Assembly (NCBI RefSeq): GCF_024518675.1
Contig: NZ_JANIGL010000004.1
Coordinates: 62,001-126,000 of the forward strand
DNA from: Pseudoalteromonas shioyasakiensis
GTDB taxonomy: Bacteria > Pseudomonadota > Gammaproteobacteria > Enterobacterales > Alteromonadaceae
DNA: 64,000 nucleotides
Reading direction: 5' to 3'
Part shown: positions 16,802-26,646 of the stretch, in pieces
Position numbering within the stretch: the stretch's first letter is position 1
Layout: every line of letters starts with the position of its first letter
Translations under genes and position numbers: made by a program
Notes under the pieces: generated by a model
What the model was told of the DNA's origin: nothing
What the model saw: only the letters and a program-made list of their open reading frames with translations
The model's database searches: none

Positions 16802-17230
16802 ATGACGGCAAAAATTACAGTTGGTTGGCGTGAGTGGTTAAGTTTACCTGAGCTTGGCATAAGTAAGATCAAGGCGAAGGTTGATACCGGAGCTCGGACG
16901 TCATGCATACATGCCATTAATATAGAAGAATTTAGTCGTGATGGTGAGCAGTGGGTTCGTTTTACAGCACAACCATTACAAGATGATGAGCACACAGAAG
17001 TTGTGTGTGAAGCAAAAGTAAAAAAAAGAAAGTACGTTACCAGCTCCAGTGGAGAGCGCCAGTTACGTTACTTTATTGAAACCATGCTCCATGCTGGTAA
17101 CAACAGTTGGCCTATTGAAGTGACGCTTACTCGTCGCTCAAGTATGAAGTTTAGAATGTTGCTAGGGCGTACAGCAATGGAAAATCGCATAGTCGTTGAT
17201 CCGGCTTTATCTCATTTATTAGGTAGTTAA
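16802..17230 (+). CDS. Retropepsin-like ATP-dependent zinc protease family protein (RimB-type)
   Basis: The 142-residue protein contains [15 protein letters not shown], a retropepsin-style DTGA motif with Asp28, and a C-terminal [17 protein letters not shown]. It matches the 'ATP-dependent zinc protease' (PF05618) family. Despite its name the family has an aspartic-protease-like fold. It is 10 bp upstream of rimK, and in Pseudomonas the homologous RimB acts with RimK in control of S6 glutamylation. A role in trimming or regulating RimK products is inferred from that context. Confidence 0.82.
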   Translation: MTAKITVGWREWLSLPELGISKIKAKVDTGARTSCIHAINIEEFSRDGEQWVRFTAQPLQDDEHTEVVCEAKVKKRKYVTSSSGERQLRYFIETMLHAGNNSWPIEVTLTRRSSMKFRMLLGRTAMENRIVVDPALSHLLGS

Positions 17231-17240
17231 GGTTTTAACT

Positions 17241-18146
17241 ATGAAAATTGGTATTTTATCTCGTAACAGAAATTTGTATTCAACACGTCGTCTTATCGAA
17301 GCGGCTGAGCAGCGAGGTCACGAAGTAAAAGTGATTGATGCACTGCGTTGCTATATGAATATTAACTCTGAGCAACCTGAGATCCATTATCGTGGCGAAA
17401 ATTTAAAAGATTTCGATGCGATTGTTCCGCGTATTGGCGCATCGGTTACATTTTATGGTTGTGCTGTTTTACGTCAGTTTGAAATGATGAATGTATTTCC
17501 TGTGAATGAATCGGTTGCGATTTCACGTTCTCGTGACAAGTTACGTTCATTACAATTATTGTCACGCAAAGGTGTTGGTATGCCGGTAACTGGCTTTGCT
17601 AGTAAGCCTGATGACGTAAAAGATTTATTAGAAATGGTCGGCGGTGCGCCGGTTGTAATTAAGTTATTAGAAGGCACACAAGGTATTGGTGTTGTACTGG
17701 CTGAAACGCGTAAAGCAGCCGAAAGTGTAATTGAAGCATTTATGGGTTTAAAAGCGAATATCATGGTGCAAGAATACATTAAAGAAGCCGGTGGCGCGGA
17801 TATTCGTTGCTTTGTATTGGGCGATAAAGTGATCGCGGCTATGAAACGCCAAGCACAAGAAGGTGAATTTCGTTCAAACTTACATCGTGGTGGTAGTGCG
17901 ACCTTGGTTCGCATTTCACCTGAAGAGCGTAAAACCGCGGTTGCGGCGGCTAAGGCGATGGGGCTGAATGTTGCAGGGGTTGATCTACTGCGTTCATCGC
18001 GAGGTCCATTAGTGATGGAAGTAAACTCATCTCCTGGTCTTGAGGGAATTGAAGTGGCAACCGGAAAAGATATTGCAGGCATGGTTATCGACTTTATAGA
18101 AAAAGCGGCGGCAACTAAAGGAACGGCAACTCGTGGCAAAGGTTAA
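17241..18146 (+). CDS. rimK: ATP-grasp glutamate ligase RimK
   Basis: RimK adds glutamate residues to the C-terminus of ribosomal protein S6 and can make poly-alpha-glutamate. The 301-residue protein equals E. coli RimK in length. It shows the ATP-grasp elements [38 protein letters not shown] and [14 protein letters not shown]. The final ~15 residues ([14 protein letters not shown]) are low complexity. The 3' end overlaps the next gene by 14 bp. The S6 substrate is encoded in this window (2692-3033), but its C-terminus here ends in EAPAA rather than EE. Confidence 0.95.
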   Translation: MKIGILSRNRNLYSTRRLIEAAEQRGHEVKVIDALRCYMNINSEQPEIHYRGENLKDFDAIVPRIGASVTFYGCAVLRQFEMMNVFPVNESVAISRSRDKLRSLQLLSRKGVGMPVTGFASKPDDVKDLLEMVGGAPVVIKLLEGTQGIGVVLAETRKAAESVIEAFMGLKANIMVQEYIKEAGGADIRCFVLGDKVIAAMKRQAQEGEFRSNLHRGGSATLVRISPEERKTAVAAAKAMGLNVAGVDLLRSSRGPLVMEVNSSPGLEGIEVATGKDIAGMVIDFIEKAAATKGTATRGKG

Positions 18147-19191
18147 TATCAATAGCGCGTTTTCTTTATTAGGCGAAACCGTGGGGGTGGGAGAGCGTAA
18201 AACGCTGGCACTTGAAGCGGCAAAGCTTTATACCCACTCGCCGTTAAACATTCCAATTGAAGTGGTTAATGGGGTGCAAGAAGGGCCTGTACTCATGGTA
18301 TGCGCCGCCATTCATGGTGATGAACTCAACGGTGTTGAAGTCGTGCGCCAGCTACTGGCTAAAATTGATGCTAGCCAGTTACGTGGCACCTTGATTGCGG
18401 TGCCTATTGTTAACGTGTTTGGCTTTATTCATAAGTCGCGTTATTTACCTGACCGCCGTGATATGAACCGTAGTTTTCCGGGGTCTATCCGCGGCTCATT
18501 AGCGGGTCGTATGGCGCATATGTTTTTTTCGCAAGTGGCCGTACATTGTACCCACATTATTGATTTGCATACTGGTGCCATACACCGAACTAATTTGCCG
18601 CAAATAAGAGCTAATTTAAGTGACGAAGCCACAGCTGAAATGGCTAAAGCCTTTGGTACACCTGCGGTCATTGATGCCTCGTTGCGTAATGGTTCATTGC
18701 GAAGTGAAGCTGCTAATTTAGGTATTCCCGTTATTACTTATGAAGCAGGTGAGGCGCTTAGGTTTGACCCTATAGCCATTGCTGCTGGGATGCAGGGCGT
18801 AGACTATGTGATGCGTCATTTAAAAATGATTCGAGGTAAACGTGCGAAAAAGTTGCCTGATCCTATAATCGCAAGCTCAACCAGTTGGGTGCGCGCAGAG
18901 GTTGATGGTATTGTTCGTGCGCAAGTATCGCTAGGGGAAAGAGTGACTAAAGGGCAGATTTTGGCCTATATAAGTAGCCCGCTAGGTGATGCTGAACTTG
19001 AACTATTGGCACCAAGAAGTGGTATCGTTATTGGTCAACAGACCATGCCGTTAGTCAATGAGGGTGACGCTGTGTTTCATATTGCCTATTTTGCACATGC
19101 TAATAGCTTAGTAGAGCAACAGTTAGAAACCTTTATTGATGGCATTAATGATTTGGATGACGAGTTAAAAACAGCTGATTTAAATAATTAG
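18133..19191 (+). CDS. Succinylglutamate desuccinylase/aspartoacylase-family zinc hydrolase
   Basis: This 352-residue M14-like zinc hydrolase starts at a GTG inside the end of rimK. The zinc ligands are HGDE (His61, Glu64) and the later His in IIDLHTG near residue 145. EAG in [11 protein letters not shown] supplies the probable catalytic glutamate. The C-terminal ~90 residues form a biotinyl/lipoyl-like beta-hairpin domain ([23 protein letters not shown]), common in this family. The 14-bp overlap with rimK implies coupled translation. It may process glutamylated substrates made by RimK; the true substrate is unknown. Confidence 0.85.
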   Translation: MAKVNINSAFSLLGETVGVGERKTLALEAAKLYTHSPLNIPIEVVNGVQEGPVLMVCAAIHGDELNGVEVVRQLLAKIDASQLRGTLIAVPIVNVFGFIHKSRYLPDRRDMNRSFPGSIRGSLAGRMAHMFFSQVAVHCTHIIDLHTGAIHRTNLPQIRANLSDEATAEMAKAFGTPAVIDASLRNGSLRSEAANLGIPVITYEAGEALRFDPIAIAAGMQGVDYVMRHLKMIRGKRAKKLPDPIIASSTSWVRAEVDGIVRAQVSLGERVTKGQILAYISSPLGDAELELLAPRSGIVIGQQTMPLVNEGDAVFHIAYFAHANSLVEQQLETFIDGINDLDDELKTADLNN

Positions 19192-19213
19192 TTAATTCGT
19201 CATTTACTATATC

Positions 19214-19249
19214 AAGGCGTTTGTATGGAAACTTACAAGCGCCTTTTTT
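19214..19249 (+). terminator. Terminator after the rimK operon
   Basis: AAGGCGTTTGTA (19214-19225) pairs with TACAAGCGCCTT over 12 bp (one G-T), with an 8-base loop and a TTTTTT run. It ends the operon just before the convergent MscS gene. Confidence 0.88.
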
Positions 19250-19252
19250 AAT

Positions 19253-19816
19253 TTAGGGTTTTTTAGGACCAAGAATTCGCTTGTTTGCGGCCACCTTAGT
19301 TGGTTTTGGTTCTTTATTTAAAACCATCACAGGGCGTGTAACGAACAGGTTGTTTGGGTAAATGACTCGGTGACCATCAATATGCTCTAATACGACATTC
19401 ATTAATCCCATTTCAACAATACGGCCTTCAACAAAATTAGCTCCATCAATGATTCGCACCCAGTAGCCAACACGGCAGTCGTTTTGTATAAACATTAATA
19501 AAAAAGAGGTGAGGTTACTTAGCAGTGACCATGCGGCAAATAAAGCGACGCCAAGCATGGCAAACAATGATGAACCTAGAACCAGTAGGCCGCGCAGTTC
19601 AATGCCCCAAAATACTAACACTAAGCATATCATCACGATGGCGAGGATAATTTTTAGCAGTAGCTCTGCACGGTATTTACGATGAATATCGATTTTACCT
19701 TTTATGGTTTTTTCGAGTAGCTTTTTGGTGAACTTTAATAGCAACGGAAAGGCTAATAGGGCAACGAGGGTTACCACCCATTTATATTGCATACTAAGAA
19801 TATCAAGTAATTCCAC
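19253..19816 (-). CDS. Small MscS-family mechanosensitive channel
   Basis: The 187-residue inner-membrane protein has three hydrophobic segments (residues ~12-28, ~50-70 and ~78-110). The MscS pore-helix and beta-domain signature follows: FAMLGVALFAAWSLLSNLTSFLLMF, then DCRVGYWVRI and EGRIVEMGLMNVVLEHIDGHRVIYPNNLF. MscS-type channels open under membrane tension to release osmolytes. It lacks the extended C-terminal cytoplasmic cage of E. coli MscS, making it a short variant. It lies downstream of an Omp85-like gene on the same strand with a 53-bp gap. Confidence 0.82.
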   Translation of the reverse strand: MELLDILSMQYKWVVTLVALLAFPLLLKFTKKLLEKTIKGKIDIHRKYRAELLLKIILAIVMICLVLVFWGIELRGLLVLGSSLFAMLGVALFAAWSLLSNLTSFLLMFIQNDCRVGYWVRIIDGANFVEGRIVEMGLMNVVLEHIDGHRVIYPNNLFVTRPVMVLNKEPKPTKVAANKRILGPKKP

Positions 19817-19869
19817 AGCTTATCCATGTTGATTGTAGGGCTTGGTTATTTTAGCGCGTTTGGCGCTGT

Positions 19870-21573
19870 TTAAAAGGAGTTTTTAACAGTGACGAGCCAT
19901 TGTACTGAGTCAACATCATCACTTTTATCCAGCGGGGCTGCTATATCGATGTGGATCACAGTGCCCGCGTTGGCACGGCTTGGTGCAAGTCTAAGACCAA
20001 TGCCTGCATTTTTTAAAACTTGGCCGTTGTTACCATTATGTTTGTCGTCAAACCAAGCACGGCCTATATCGAAAAAAGCTGCGCCACCCACTTTAAAAAG
20101 TTGTAGTAAGTCGTATTCCCAGTAGTAACGTTTTTCAAGGTTGATCAGAAAGCTACGATCACCTTGCTGGTAGTTTAGCGGGTAGCCACGTAGGCCGTTG
20201 TCGCCACCTAAATTTAGCTGTTTATCGGGAGTGAGGTTTTTCGCATAATCAACACGGATTTTGGCATACCAAGATTGCTGTAAGCTGGTATTTAAATAGT
20301 ATTGTACTTGGCTGGTGGCAAATAAATTTTCGACTTTGCTTTGTTGTTCATTCCAGTGGCCATCTAGGCTAGCGTAAAAGCGCCAGAGGGTGTTGTCGCC
20401 ACTAAAGTGGGCCTTTTTTGCGTTAAATGAATAAATAGCACGACTATCATCATCACTTATTTCTTCGCTAGAGTAACCTAGTAAACCTTTAACATTCCAA
20501 CCTAGATTTAAATCTTCGGTGCGGTATATGCTGTCAAAATTGCGCACTTTTACATAATGATCTTCAAACCAATGACCGCTGACATAGGGATAACTCAAGT
20601 CTCGGCTTTCGGCCAGTGGTGTATGGGTAGCGGGGGTTGCGGCAAAAGAATGTTCTTCAAAGATATAACCCACACTTAGACGTTGTGTCCAGCTGTGGCC
20701 TAATTGTTTTGAGTGGCCAAAATGCAATTGGTTGTAATCGGTTTTTTGTTCAAACTCACTAAATACTTCACCTCGCTTGTAGAGAGATTCAATGCGTTGG
20801 TCTGAAAAACTAATTAAGCCATAGCTATAAGGAGTATCGATTGAATAAAATGGGTAGGTCAATTCTAATAAGTGGCGTTTTCCATCGTCGTTATCTGAAT
20901 ACTCTACACGACCACGGTAGCGGCTAGAGAGAATATTAGGGTCGTCATACACAAACAAATAACCATCGCGATCAGCATCACTGGTACGAGAAATAGATAG
21001 CCGCTTACCCCAGCCAAATAAGTTAGATTCACGAAAACCAATGCTAGATTTGTTTTCACCGCCACTGCGGCTGAAGCTTATTTCAGGCAGTAACGTCCAT
21101 AAGTCACGGGTTGTAACTTTTACGTCTACGTTGCCATCACAGTCAAGCTCGGCGCTGATATCTGCATCATATAAGTAATTTTGCTTGCGTAATAATCGCT
21201 CTGACTCAGATAGCTTTTTTGGCTGGAATTCGTCACCCGGTTGAAACAGTAAGATATTCTTAATGACATCGGGTTCGGTGGTCATGTGGACACGGTTAGC
21301 GAACCTAAATAGTGCGTTGTTTTCTGCTTCTAATTGGGTATTGAATACATTGAGTTGTTCTAGACTGATGTTTGCTATTTTTGCATTAGCTGTTTTCTTA
21401 GGGAGCCGCTCATCACCTTCGAGTTGGCGGCGTAGGTTTTGTTCAGACGGTGAAATAGTTCGTTGATTACTACAACTGCTATTATCTATAGTTTTAGCCT
21501 TAATCGTTGGGCTCAATAAGATAATGCTACAGCAACTAAGCAGTAATGTTTTGCGATAACTATTTACGACCAT
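19870..21573 (-). CDS. Omp85/BamA-TamA-family outer-membrane protein
   Basis: The 567-residue protein has a signal peptide (residues 1-26, LLLSCCSIILLSPTIKAK). A POTRA-like region follows (TTEPDVIKNILLFQPGDEFQPKKLSESERLLRKQNYLYDADI), then a beta-barrel of about 400 residues with alternating aromatic strands. The barrel carries the lid-loop motif NLGGDNGLRGYPL, equivalent to the (V/I)RG(F/Y) of the Omp85 superfamily. It ends in a terminal Phe (VTVKNSF), as expected for BAM substrates. It is shorter than BamA and has one clear POTRA repeat, so it is not the essential BamA. Cargo is unknown. Confidence 0.8.
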   Translation of the reverse strand: MVVNSYRKTLLLSCCSIILLSPTIKAKTIDNSSCSNQRTISPSEQNLRRQLEGDERLPKKTANAKIANISLEQLNVFNTQLEAENNALFRFANRVHMTTEPDVIKNILLFQPGDEFQPKKLSESERLLRKQNYLYDADISAELDCDGNVDVKVTTRDLWTLLPEISFSRSGGENKSSIGFRESNLFGWGKRLSISRTSDADRDGYLFVYDDPNILSSRYRGRVEYSDNDDGKRHLLELTYPFYSIDTPYSYGLISFSDQRIESLYKRGEVFSEFEQKTDYNQLHFGHSKQLGHSWTQRLSVGYIFEEHSFAATPATHTPLAESRDLSYPYVSGHWFEDHYVKVRNFDSIYRTEDLNLGWNVKGLLGYSSEEISDDDSRAIYSFNAKKAHFSGDNTLWRFYASLDGHWNEQQSKVENLFATSQVQYYLNTSLQQSWYAKIRVDYAKNLTPDKQLNLGGDNGLRGYPLNYQQGDRSFLINLEKRYYWEYDLLQLFKVGGAAFFDIGRAWFDDKHNGNNGQVLKNAGIGLRLAPSRANAGTVIHIDIAAPLDKSDDVDSVQWLVTVKNSF

Positions 21574-21632
21574 TCAATCCCCTTATTTAGTATTACCTAC
21601 TAAACACCATGTGGTCGTTAATGTCTAGCTGA

Positions 21633-21929
21633 TTATTGCAGTTGCGTTATTAAATAGTGGGTTAGTGCAGCAAGTAAATGCTCAGCTTCAGCGCCTTCAC
21701 CATTGATCCAAACACTATTACTATAATGTTCAAAATTCAAATTAAAGTTTTGTTGTTCATAGTTAAAACGTAATTGATGGCGATCTGCACCGGCTTCAAA
21801 TTCTGCTATTTTGATAGCTGGCATATGCAACAATAAATGGGCCCACAATTCAAAGTCATCGTCGTTTGGCATTTGGGTCGGGGTGACAATAATTGCGTTA
21901 TGCTGATTATCCAGTTGAAAGTCGGTCAT
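21633..21929 (-). CDS. Small protein of unknown function, DUF3630-like
   Basis: The 98-residue acidic, soluble protein (MTDFQLDNQHNAIIVTPTQ, then FELWAHLLLHMPAI and SVWINGEGAEAEHLLAALTHYL) has no signal peptide or known catalytic motif. It resembles the DUF3630 family found next to recQ in Alteromonadales. It starts 15 bp after the recQ stop and is probably co-transcribed with recQ. Function unknown. Confidence 0.6.
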   Translation of the reverse strand: MTDFQLDNQHNAIIVTPTQMPNDDDFELWAHLLLHMPAIKIAEFEAGADRHQLRFNYEQQNFNLNFEHYSNSVWINGEGAEAEHLLAALTHYLITQLQ

Positions 21930-21944
21930 TGAGGTACTCGTAAA

Positions 21945-23768
21945 TTATGGCTGTGCGAGATAGTTGCGAATAGCGGTTAAAAATGGACTACCGTATTTAT
22001 TTAGCTTGGTAAAACCAACACCCGATACTTTTAAGAACTCGCTGTCGTTGGTCGGCATTAATTGCGCCATTTCTGCCAGTGTTTTATCGTTAAACACCAC
22101 ATAAGGCGGTACATCATCTTCATCAGCAAGTTGTTTGCGTAGTGCTCGCAGTTTAGCAAAAAGCTTTTTATCGTAATTAAACTGCGCAAGTTTGTCTTGA
22201 TAAACATGCTTGGCCTGTAGGCGCGGCTCAGCCATTTGCAGAGCGTACTCACCTTTTAACACTGCGCGGGCACCTTCAGTTAAACGTAGCGATGAGCCTT
22301 GGGTAATATCTTGGCTTAATAAACCTTGGTGTATCAATTGGCGTAAAATACTAAGCCAAAATTCACTACTGCGGTCTTTACCGATGCCGTAAGTAGTTAG
22401 CTTGTGGTGATTGTTATCACGAATTCGGCTGGTGTTAGCTCCGCGCAGTAATTCGACGATATAACCTAAACCAAAGCGTTGCTCAGCACGGTAAACGCAG
22501 GAAAGAGCTTGTTGAGCTACCAGGGTGCCATCAAATGTTTTTGGCGGGTTTAAGCAAATATCACAGTTACCACATTGCTCGCGCTGATATTCACTAAAAT
22601 AGTTTAATAAAATTTGTCGGCGGCAGGTGGGGGCTTCGGCAAAACTTGCCATGGCATTGAAGCGTTGCTCTTCAACTCGGCGGCGTTGCTCATCTTCAAT
22701 GTCTTCAAAAAAACGTCTAACTCGGCCGATATCAGCAGGATCAAAATACATAATAGCTTCTGCAGCAAGACCGTCACGACCGGCTCGGCCAGTTTCTTGA
22801 TAGTAAGCTTCGATACTTTTTGGAATGTCGTAATGCAATACAAAACGCACGTTGGGTTTGTTGATACCCATACCAAATGCAACCGTTGCCACTACAATTT
22901 GAATGTCATCACGAGCGAAGCCTGTTTGCACAAATTGACGTTGCTCATTGCTCATGCCGGCATGGTAAGCTGCGGCATTTAGGCCTGCATCAGCCAGCTT
23001 TTCGGCAATGTCATCAACCCGTTTTCGGCTAGTGCAATAAATAATGCCGCTTTGATTTTGTTGTTCTTTTAAGTAGCGAAGTAGCTGTGCTAACGGTTTG
23101 AATTTTTCTTCAATGGTGTAACGAATATTTGGTCTGTCAAAACTGCCAGTATGAATGTAGGGGGCTTGAAGGCCTAATTGCTGGACGATATCAAACCGAG
23201 TTGCTTTATCTGCGGTAGCGGTGAGTGCCATCATAGGCACAACAGGAAAGTGCTGTTTAAGCTCACTTAAGCGACAGTAATGAGGGCGAAAGTCATGTCC
23301 CCAATGCGACACGCAATGCGCTTCGTCGATAGCAAATAAGCTTATTTTTAAATGACTGAGTCGTTCTAAAAAGTCTCTTTGTAGTACTTTTTCAGGGGCA
23401 ACATATAAAAGTTTAATCAAACCAGTGTGCAATTGCTGGTAAATTTGTTGTTGTTCGTCTCGATTAAGGCTGTTGTTAATGTAAGCTGCTTTCACTCCGA
23501 GGGCTTGTAATTGCGCAACTTGATCTTGCATCAAGGATATTAATGGCGAAATAACCACTGTTAGCCCGTCGAGTGCTAATGCAGGGACTTGATAACACAC
23601 TGATTTTCCACCGCCAGTAGGCAGCAATACAAGAGAGTCTTGGCCGTTAAGAGCGGCATTAATGACCGCTTCTTGACCATCACGAAATTCACTGTAACCA
23701 AATACTTGTTTGAGTATGGCCGCAGGGCTGCGCACTAGGCTGCTTGGAGTTGGGGATTGTGTATTCAT
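21945..23768 (-). CDS. recQ: ATP-dependent DNA helicase RecQ
   Basis: This superfamily 2 3'-to-5' helicase acts in recombination repair. The 607-residue protein shows Walker A LLPTGGGKSVCYQVPAL, the DEAH box FAIDEAHCVSHWGHDFRP and motif VI QETGRAGRDGLAAEAIMY. The RecQ zinc-binding cysteines (CRRQILLNYFSE, CGNCDICLNPP) and a C-terminal HRDC domain starting near LFAKLRALRKQLADEDDVPPYVVF complete it. All expected domains are present. It is divergent from a YigI-like thioesterase and rarD. Confidence 0.97.
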   Translation of the reverse strand: MNTQSPTPSSLVRSPAAILKQVFGYSEFRDGQEAVINAALNGQDSLVLLPTGGGKSVCYQVPALALDGLTVVISPLISLMQDQVAQLQALGVKAAYINNSLNRDEQQQIYQQLHTGLIKLLYVAPEKVLQRDFLERLSHLKISLFAIDEAHCVSHWGHDFRPHYCRLSELKQHFPVVPMMALTATADKATRFDIVQQLGLQAPYIHTGSFDRPNIRYTIEEKFKPLAQLLRYLKEQQNQSGIIYCTSRKRVDDIAEKLADAGLNAAAYHAGMSNEQRQFVQTGFARDDIQIVVATVAFGMGINKPNVRFVLHYDIPKSIEAYYQETGRAGRDGLAAEAIMYFDPADIGRVRRFFEDIEDEQRRRVEEQRFNAMASFAEAPTCRRQILLNYFSEYQREQCGNCDICLNPPKTFDGTLVAQQALSCVYRAEQRFGLGYIVELLRGANTSRIRDNNHHKLTTYGIGKDRSSEFWLSILRQLIHQGLLSQDITQGSSLRLTEGARAVLKGEYALQMAEPRLQAKHVYQDKLAQFNYDKKLFAKLRALRKQLADEDDVPPYVVFNDKTLAEMAQLMPTNDSEFLKVSGVGFTKLNKYGSPFLTAIRNYLAQP

Positions 23769-23877
23769 CGCGGCTATTTTAGAGCTTTTCGACGACCTTG
23801 CATAGGTGCTTTTTATCGCACTTTCTTTTTACTTGTGCTTTACTCATCTTACCAGTTATAAGTGATGGATAATAATA

Positions 23878-24333
23878 ATGAATAAAACAATGCTAATTAA
23901 CCAAGTCGCCAACATTTTTGTTGAGAAAATGCCGTTTAATCAATTTTTGCAAATCAGTGTTAAATCGCTTGATCCTGAACAAGCACATATTACCTTTCCA
24001 TGGCAGGATGTATTTATTGGCAACCCAAGTCAAAAAATATTGCATGGCGGTGTGATCTCTGCGGTGCTTGATAATGTCGGCGGTATGCTTGCTGCTGCCT
24101 CTATTATTGACAAACTAGAAGAAATTGATGTGTTAAGTATTCAAAAGAAGTTGGCTACCTTGGGCACCATTGATTTACGTACCGACTATTTACGCCCAGG
24201 TAAAGGAGCTGAGTTTACAGCCAGCGCCAAGCTTATTCGCTCAGGAAATAAAGTGTGTGTTTGTAGAATGGAACTTCACAATGAACAAGGCGTGCAGATA
24301 GCGTTTGGGACAGGGACTTATTTAGTTGGATAA
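23878..24333 (+). CDS. yigI: Hotdog-fold thioesterase, YigI/PaaI-like
   Basis: The 151-residue single-domain hotdog thioesterase contains the HGGVISAVLDNVGGMLA motif with the conserved His and catalytic Asp (near residues 58-67). A second half, IDLRTDYLRPGKGAEFTASAKLIRSGNKVCVCR, is typical of PaaI-type acyl-CoA thioesterases. In E. coli yigI lies near rarD and recQ, as here, so orthology is likely. Acyl-CoA hydrolysis is a family inference. Confidence 0.8.
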   Translation: MNKTMLINQVANIFVEKMPFNQFLQISVKSLDPEQAHITFPWQDVFIGNPSQKILHGGVISAVLDNVGGMLAAASIIDKLEEIDVLSIQKKLATLGTIDLRTDYLRPGKGAEFTASAKLIRSGNKVCVCRMELHNEQGVQIAFGTGTYLVG

Positions 24334-24385
24334 AACCCTACTCGCAGAGTAAACTAGCCGCCTTTTCCATGTTTAGAAACTATTT

Positions 24386-25309
24386 ATGCCAACTAATCCT
24401 GAACAACGTAAAGGCGTTATATTAGCCTGTTTGGCCTTTTTTATGTGGGGCCTTGCGCCTATCTACTTTAAACTTTTACAGCATATATCGGCATTCGAAA
24501 TACTTATGCATCGTGTTGTGTGGTCAGTTTTATTTATTGTGGTGATTGTGTCTGTAATGAGGCAGTGGCAAAAGATAAAGCAGGTAATAAAACAGCCAAA
24601 GCTATTGCTCATGCTGACATTAACAGCAGGATTATTAGGTTTTAATTGGGGCTTATTTATTTGGGCTGTGAATAATGATCACATGCTTGATGCAAGTTTA
24701 GGTTATTACATCAACCCGTTGTTAAATGTGTTACTGGGTATGCTGTTTTTAGGCGAAAAGCTACGTAAGTGGCAAGGTGTTGCTGTTGCGTTAGCATTAA
24801 GTGGCGTTGCAATTCAGTTGGTAAGTTTTGGTTCTTTCCCTGTTGTTGCATTTTCGTTGGCTGGCTCGTTTGCTATTTACGGGTTATTGCGTAAAAAGTT
24901 ACCAATAGAGTCTTTACCTGGTTTATTACTTGAAGCGGTAATTCTATTACCTGTTGCACTTATTTATTGGTGGTTCATGGCCCCAACAACAAGTTCGAAT
25001 TTAACATTGAATGAGTGGCATACAAACTTATTATTGATCAGTGCCGGTGTGATAACGACTTTACCATTATTGTGTTTTACTGGGGCCGCTAAGCGTTTAC
25101 AGTACACAACGTTGGGCTTTTTCCAATATATTGGGCCAAGTTTAATGTTTATTTTAGCCGTTATGTTTTATGGTGAAGTGTTTAGTAGTGAAAGGGTCGT
25201 TACATTTGCATGCATTTGGAGTGCATTGGCTATTTTTAGCTGGGATTCTTATCGACAATCACAAAAGCGTAAACTGGCAAATATGCCTACGGCAACAAAG
25301 CCAGTTTAA
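24386..25309 (+). CDS. rarD: RarD-type EamA-family transporter
   Basis: The 307-residue inner-membrane protein has ten predicted hydrophobic segments in two EamA repeats. The RarD opening is EQRKGVILACLAFFMWGLAPIYFKLL, followed by AVNNDHMLDASLGYYINPLLNVLLGMLFLGEKL. E. coli RarD is linked to chloramphenicol sensitivity, but its substrate is unsettled. It follows yigI by 52 bp, matching the E. coli neighbourhood. Its last four bases overlap the convergent GGDEF gene. Confidence 0.92.
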   Translation: MPTNPEQRKGVILACLAFFMWGLAPIYFKLLQHISAFEILMHRVVWSVLFIVVIVSVMRQWQKIKQVIKQPKLLLMLTLTAGLLGFNWGLFIWAVNNDHMLDASLGYYINPLLNVLLGMLFLGEKLRKWQGVAVALALSGVAIQLVSFGSFPVVAFSLAGSFAIYGLLRKKLPIESLPGLLLEAVILLPVALIYWWFMAPTTSSNLTLNEWHTNLLLISAGVITTLPLLCFTGAAKRLQYTTLGFFQYIGPSLMFILAVMFYGEVFSSERVVTFACIWSALAIFSWDSYRQSQKRKLANMPTATKPV

Positions 25310-26541
25310 GAAACAACTTTGTTACGGCCCGTTTCTTTCGCTTCATATAGCTTTAAATCAGCTTGTTTTAGTAACTCGTCAATTTGATACACAGGCCCTT
25401 GAGCAAAACCTACAGAGATGGTGAATTTGATTTTTTCTTTGCTAAACTCGGGGCTGTGTAATTCAATAAAGCTACGGAAGGTATTTAGCTGCTTCAATGC
25501 TTTATCTTTACTTGTATCGGCAAAGTAAATTGCAAATTCTTCACCGCCTAAACGCGCGACTAAGTGTTGTTCAAAGTGCTTAGCAAAGCAGATAGATAAT
25601 CCTTTGAGCACCTCATCACCGGCATCATGGCCGTAGGTATCATTAATAGCTTTGAAGTGATCAATGTCAATCATGGCTAAAGATGATGGTGTTTTTTGTT
25701 TTTTTAAACACTTGAGAGATTTAGTTGCTTCTTCAAAAAAGTAACGTCGGTTTGGCAATTTCGTTAAATAGTCAGTGTTTGCTTGTAATCGGATGATGTT
25801 TATTTGTTCAAGCATGTCAACGTTTTGGCTTAAACGACAATAAAACTCTTCATTATTAAATGGCTTACGTAGATAGTCATTCGCACCACTTTTCAAAAAT
25901 CGAGCTGACAAATGTGGTGCATCGGAGCTGGAAATGCCGATCACTGCTTTTTCATCATTATTATAAAGGCTGCGGATTTTACTGCATAACTCATCGCCAT
26001 TCATTTTAGGCATTTCATTGTCAGTAATGATAACGGCGATATCAGGCACCTCTTCTAGCATAGCGAGTGCTTCAATACCATTATTGGCTTGTAACACTTG
26101 GTATTTATGTCGTTTCAATAAATTACATATATGCCGACGTGTAGAGGGAGAGTCATCAACAACAAGCACCTTTACATTTTCATTACGGGGTAGGCGCTGT
26201 AATTGTTTCTCTAGGTAATGATAGGCTTGTTTATTTTCTTTAGTGATATAATCAATAATAGGAAATTTTTCAACCGTTTCACGAGTGGTCGAGTCAATAT
26301 TACCAGTCATAACAATCGTGGGTATATCTGCCTCAATTGTACAAGGGACAGCTTCACCGTTAGGGGCGTCAGGTAAAATAAAATCCACCACTGCGCAAAA
26401 GTAGCTGTTGTTACTGATCAACTCTTTTGCTTGTGCCAGCGAGCTTGCTACATCGGCGTCATAGCCAACCTTCATTGCAATGTGTTGTTGGACACGAGCG
26501 ATGGTTGGCGTATCTTCAATAATGAGTATTTTTCGTGTCAC
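25306..26541 (-). CDS. Response regulator with two REC domains and a GGDEF domain
   Basis: The 411-residue protein reads REC1 (residues ~4-115, phosphoacceptor Asp53, Lys101), REC2 (~124-240, Asp174 in IITDNEMP, Lys226 in LRKPF) and GGDEF (~255-411). The active site is GGEEF at 332-336, with the metal-binding Asp in LAMIDIDHFKAIND. It should make cyclic di-GMP under phosphorylation control. The RxxD inhibitory site five residues before GGEEF is absent (HFEQ in its place), so feedback inhibition at the I-site is not expected. No kinase is adjacent. Confidence 0.93.
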   Translation of the reverse strand: MTRKILIIEDTPTIARVQQHIAMKVGYDADVASSLAQAKELISNNSYFCAVVDFILPDAPNGEAVPCTIEADIPTIVMTGNIDSTTRETVEKFPIIDYITKENKQAYHYLEKQLQRLPRNENVKVLVVDDSPSTRRHICNLLKRHKYQVLQANNGIEALAMLEEVPDIAVIITDNEMPKMNGDELCSKIRSLYNNDEKAVIGISSSDAPHLSARFLKSGANDYLRKPFNNEEFYCRLSQNVDMLEQINIIRLQANTDYLTKLPNRRYFFEEATKSLKCLKKQKTPSSLAMIDIDHFKAINDTYGHDAGDEVLKGLSICFAKHFEQHLVARLGGEEFAIYFADTSKDKALKQLNTFRSFIELHSPEFSKEKIKFTISVGFAQGPVYQIDELLKQADLKLYEAKETGRNKVVS

Positions 26542-26646
26542 ACAACACCTTGTTTACAACTTAATCTAAGTAAAACATCTTATACAAGTTGTAACTGGTA
26601 ATACACAAAAAAGCAAATTACATTATGTATAAATTACTTACTTTGG

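Noticed and set aside
17474..18139. A 221-codon open frame antisense to rimK
   Set aside because: It mirrors the codon bias of rimK, has no ribosome binding site and shows no recognisable domain. It is a shadow frame.
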